This document shows, piece by piece, positions 63,557 through 64,000 of a stretch of 64,000 nt of DNA. The stretch comes from an uncultured Aquimarina sp. (lineage in GTDB: Bacteria; Bacteroidota; Bacteroidia; Flavobacteriales; Flavobacteriaceae). Position 1 is the stretch's first letter. The number at the start of each line of letters is the position of its first letter. A model generated the notes under the pieces. It did no database searches, was not told the DNA's origin, and worked only from the letters and a program-made list of their open reading frames with translations. The stretch is from assembly GCA_947500845.1 (NCBI GenBank), contig CANMTP010000002.1:186001-250000 (forward strand). The letters run 5' to 3'. Position numbers and translations under genes: made by a program.

Positions 63557-64000
63557 TTAATGATGTAATTCTTCTTCTCCTTCTTGCAATGGCGTGATTT
63601 GTGAAACAAAATCTTGCCCTTCGATTACATATTCGCCATTTTCTTTAGTTTTACTATAATCGTATGGCCATCTATATACATGAGGTATAGCGCCAGGCCA
63701 GTTACCATGAATATGCTCTACCGGAGTAGTCCATTCAAGAGTGTTGGATTTCCAAGGGTTTTGAACGGCTTTTTTACCATAAAACATAGAAACTATAAAA
63801 TTGTATAAGAATACCAATTGTGCCGCTGCGGTAATTAATGCAAAGACTGTTATTAGTACATTTGTATCAGACAGGTCATCAAAATAAGGAAATGCCGAGT
63901 TGGTATAATAACGACGAGGCAGTCCTACCATGCCTATAAAGTGCATCGGGAAAAATACTCCATAAGCTCCTATAGCAGTCACCCAGAAATGTACGTATCC
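63557..64000 (-). CDS. Cytochrome c oxidase subunit I, C-terminal fragment (5' end outside window)
   Basis: The last 147 residues of the haem-copper oxidase catalytic subunit. The frame is open to the window edge and reads GYVHFWVTAIGAYGVFFPMHFIGMVGLPRRY, the typical late-helix region. The PRRYY motif and the last helices (VLITVFALITAAAQLVFLYNFIVSMFYG) are present, with the tail SNTLEWTTPVEHIHGNWPG, typical of the family's C-terminal EW segment. The catalytic His residues and helices 1-9 must lie beyond the window. Because the other subunit genes are at 37-40 kb, the subunit I gene is apart from the ctaB operon. Ends at a perfect terminator. Confidence 0.95.
   Translation of the reverse strand, partial: GYVHFWVTAIGAYGVFFPMHFIGMVGLPRRYYTNSAFPYFDDLSDTNVLITVFALITAAAQLVFLYNFIVSMFYGKKAVQNPWKSNTLEWTTPVEHIHGNWPGAIPHVYRWPYDYSKTKENGEYVIEGQDFVSQITPLQEGEEELHH

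Noticed and set aside
1..64000. CRISPR arrays, tRNA/rRNA genes, integrases, toxin-antitoxin pairs, restriction or defence systems
   Set aside because: I searched by eye for direct-repeat arrays, cloverleaf-like segments and known motifs and found none.

Overview
The window looks like chromosomal core DNA from a marine-type Flavobacteriaceae bacterium (Bacteroidota). I infer this from the AT-rich composition, the gliding/type IX secretion protein SprA next to ruvA and gcvH, a PorP/SprF-family protein, LytTR/LytS-type signalling, MacAB-like exporters, a caa3-type oxidase assembly cluster, and upstream elements of the Bacteroidota form TTG-N16-20-TAnnTTTG in place of E. coli -35/-10 boxes. The genus cannot be fixed from the sequence alone; an Aquimarina-like organism is a guess. 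I see no rRNA, tRNA, CRISPR array, prophage, insertion sequence or integrase.

Layout. 1-5.4 kb (minus strand): clpP (3' end cut by the window edge), trigger factor, a small holin-like membrane protein, and a lipolytic GDSL lipoprotein paired with a FadL-type porin. 5.5-7.1 kb (minus): an alpha/beta hydrolase and pdxJ. 7.2-15.2 kb (plus): the envelope-biogenesis block CBS protein, nadK, a beta-barrel protein, uppS, bamA, two Skp/OmpH chaperones and murI. 15.2-18.2 kb (minus): a LytTR regulator and its TPR sensor kinase, divergent from a VWA lipoprotein-rhodanese pair (18.4-20.1 kb, plus). 20.4-26.9 kb: a DUF5684-like membrane protein, PorP/SprF, NifU, dodecin, a DUF255 thioredoxin-like lipoprotein and an unknown secreted protein. 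26.9-34.8 kb (minus): an export operon with one ATPase, two MacB-like permeases, two adaptors and one TolC, followed by tsaB. 35.0-40.3 kb (minus): haem O synthase, oxidase subunits III (two) and IV, then a second unit with SCO and associated proteins. 40.6-51.0 kb (minus): two tandem TonB genes and the ruvA-sprA-gcvH-vanZ cluster. 51.5-58.7 kb (minus): malic enzyme, trehalase with an SLC5 symporter, and queG. 59.0-64.0 kb (minus): a P450, an amidohydrolase lipoprotein, ruvB and the C-terminal end of oxidase subunit I.

How the genes work together. Most of the window is housekeeping: protein folding and turnover (clpP, tig), outer-membrane assembly (bamA, Skp pair), cell-wall precursors (uppS, murI), respiration (ctaB and oxidase genes), recombination (ruvA, ruvB) and secretion (sprA). 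I did not find a clear-cut undescribed defence or mobile system. The observations most worth following are: a bacterial trehalase lipoprotein carrying a calcium-binding motif like that of fungal neutral trehalases; the doubled-adaptor/doubled-permease MacAB-like operon; the LytS-like kinase with an N-terminal carboxypeptidase-regulatory-like domain facing a VWA-rhodanese unit across a perfect inverted repeat; and two small uncharacterised proteins (a CxxC protein and an SCO-like protein without the copper cysteines) in the oxidase-assembly operon.
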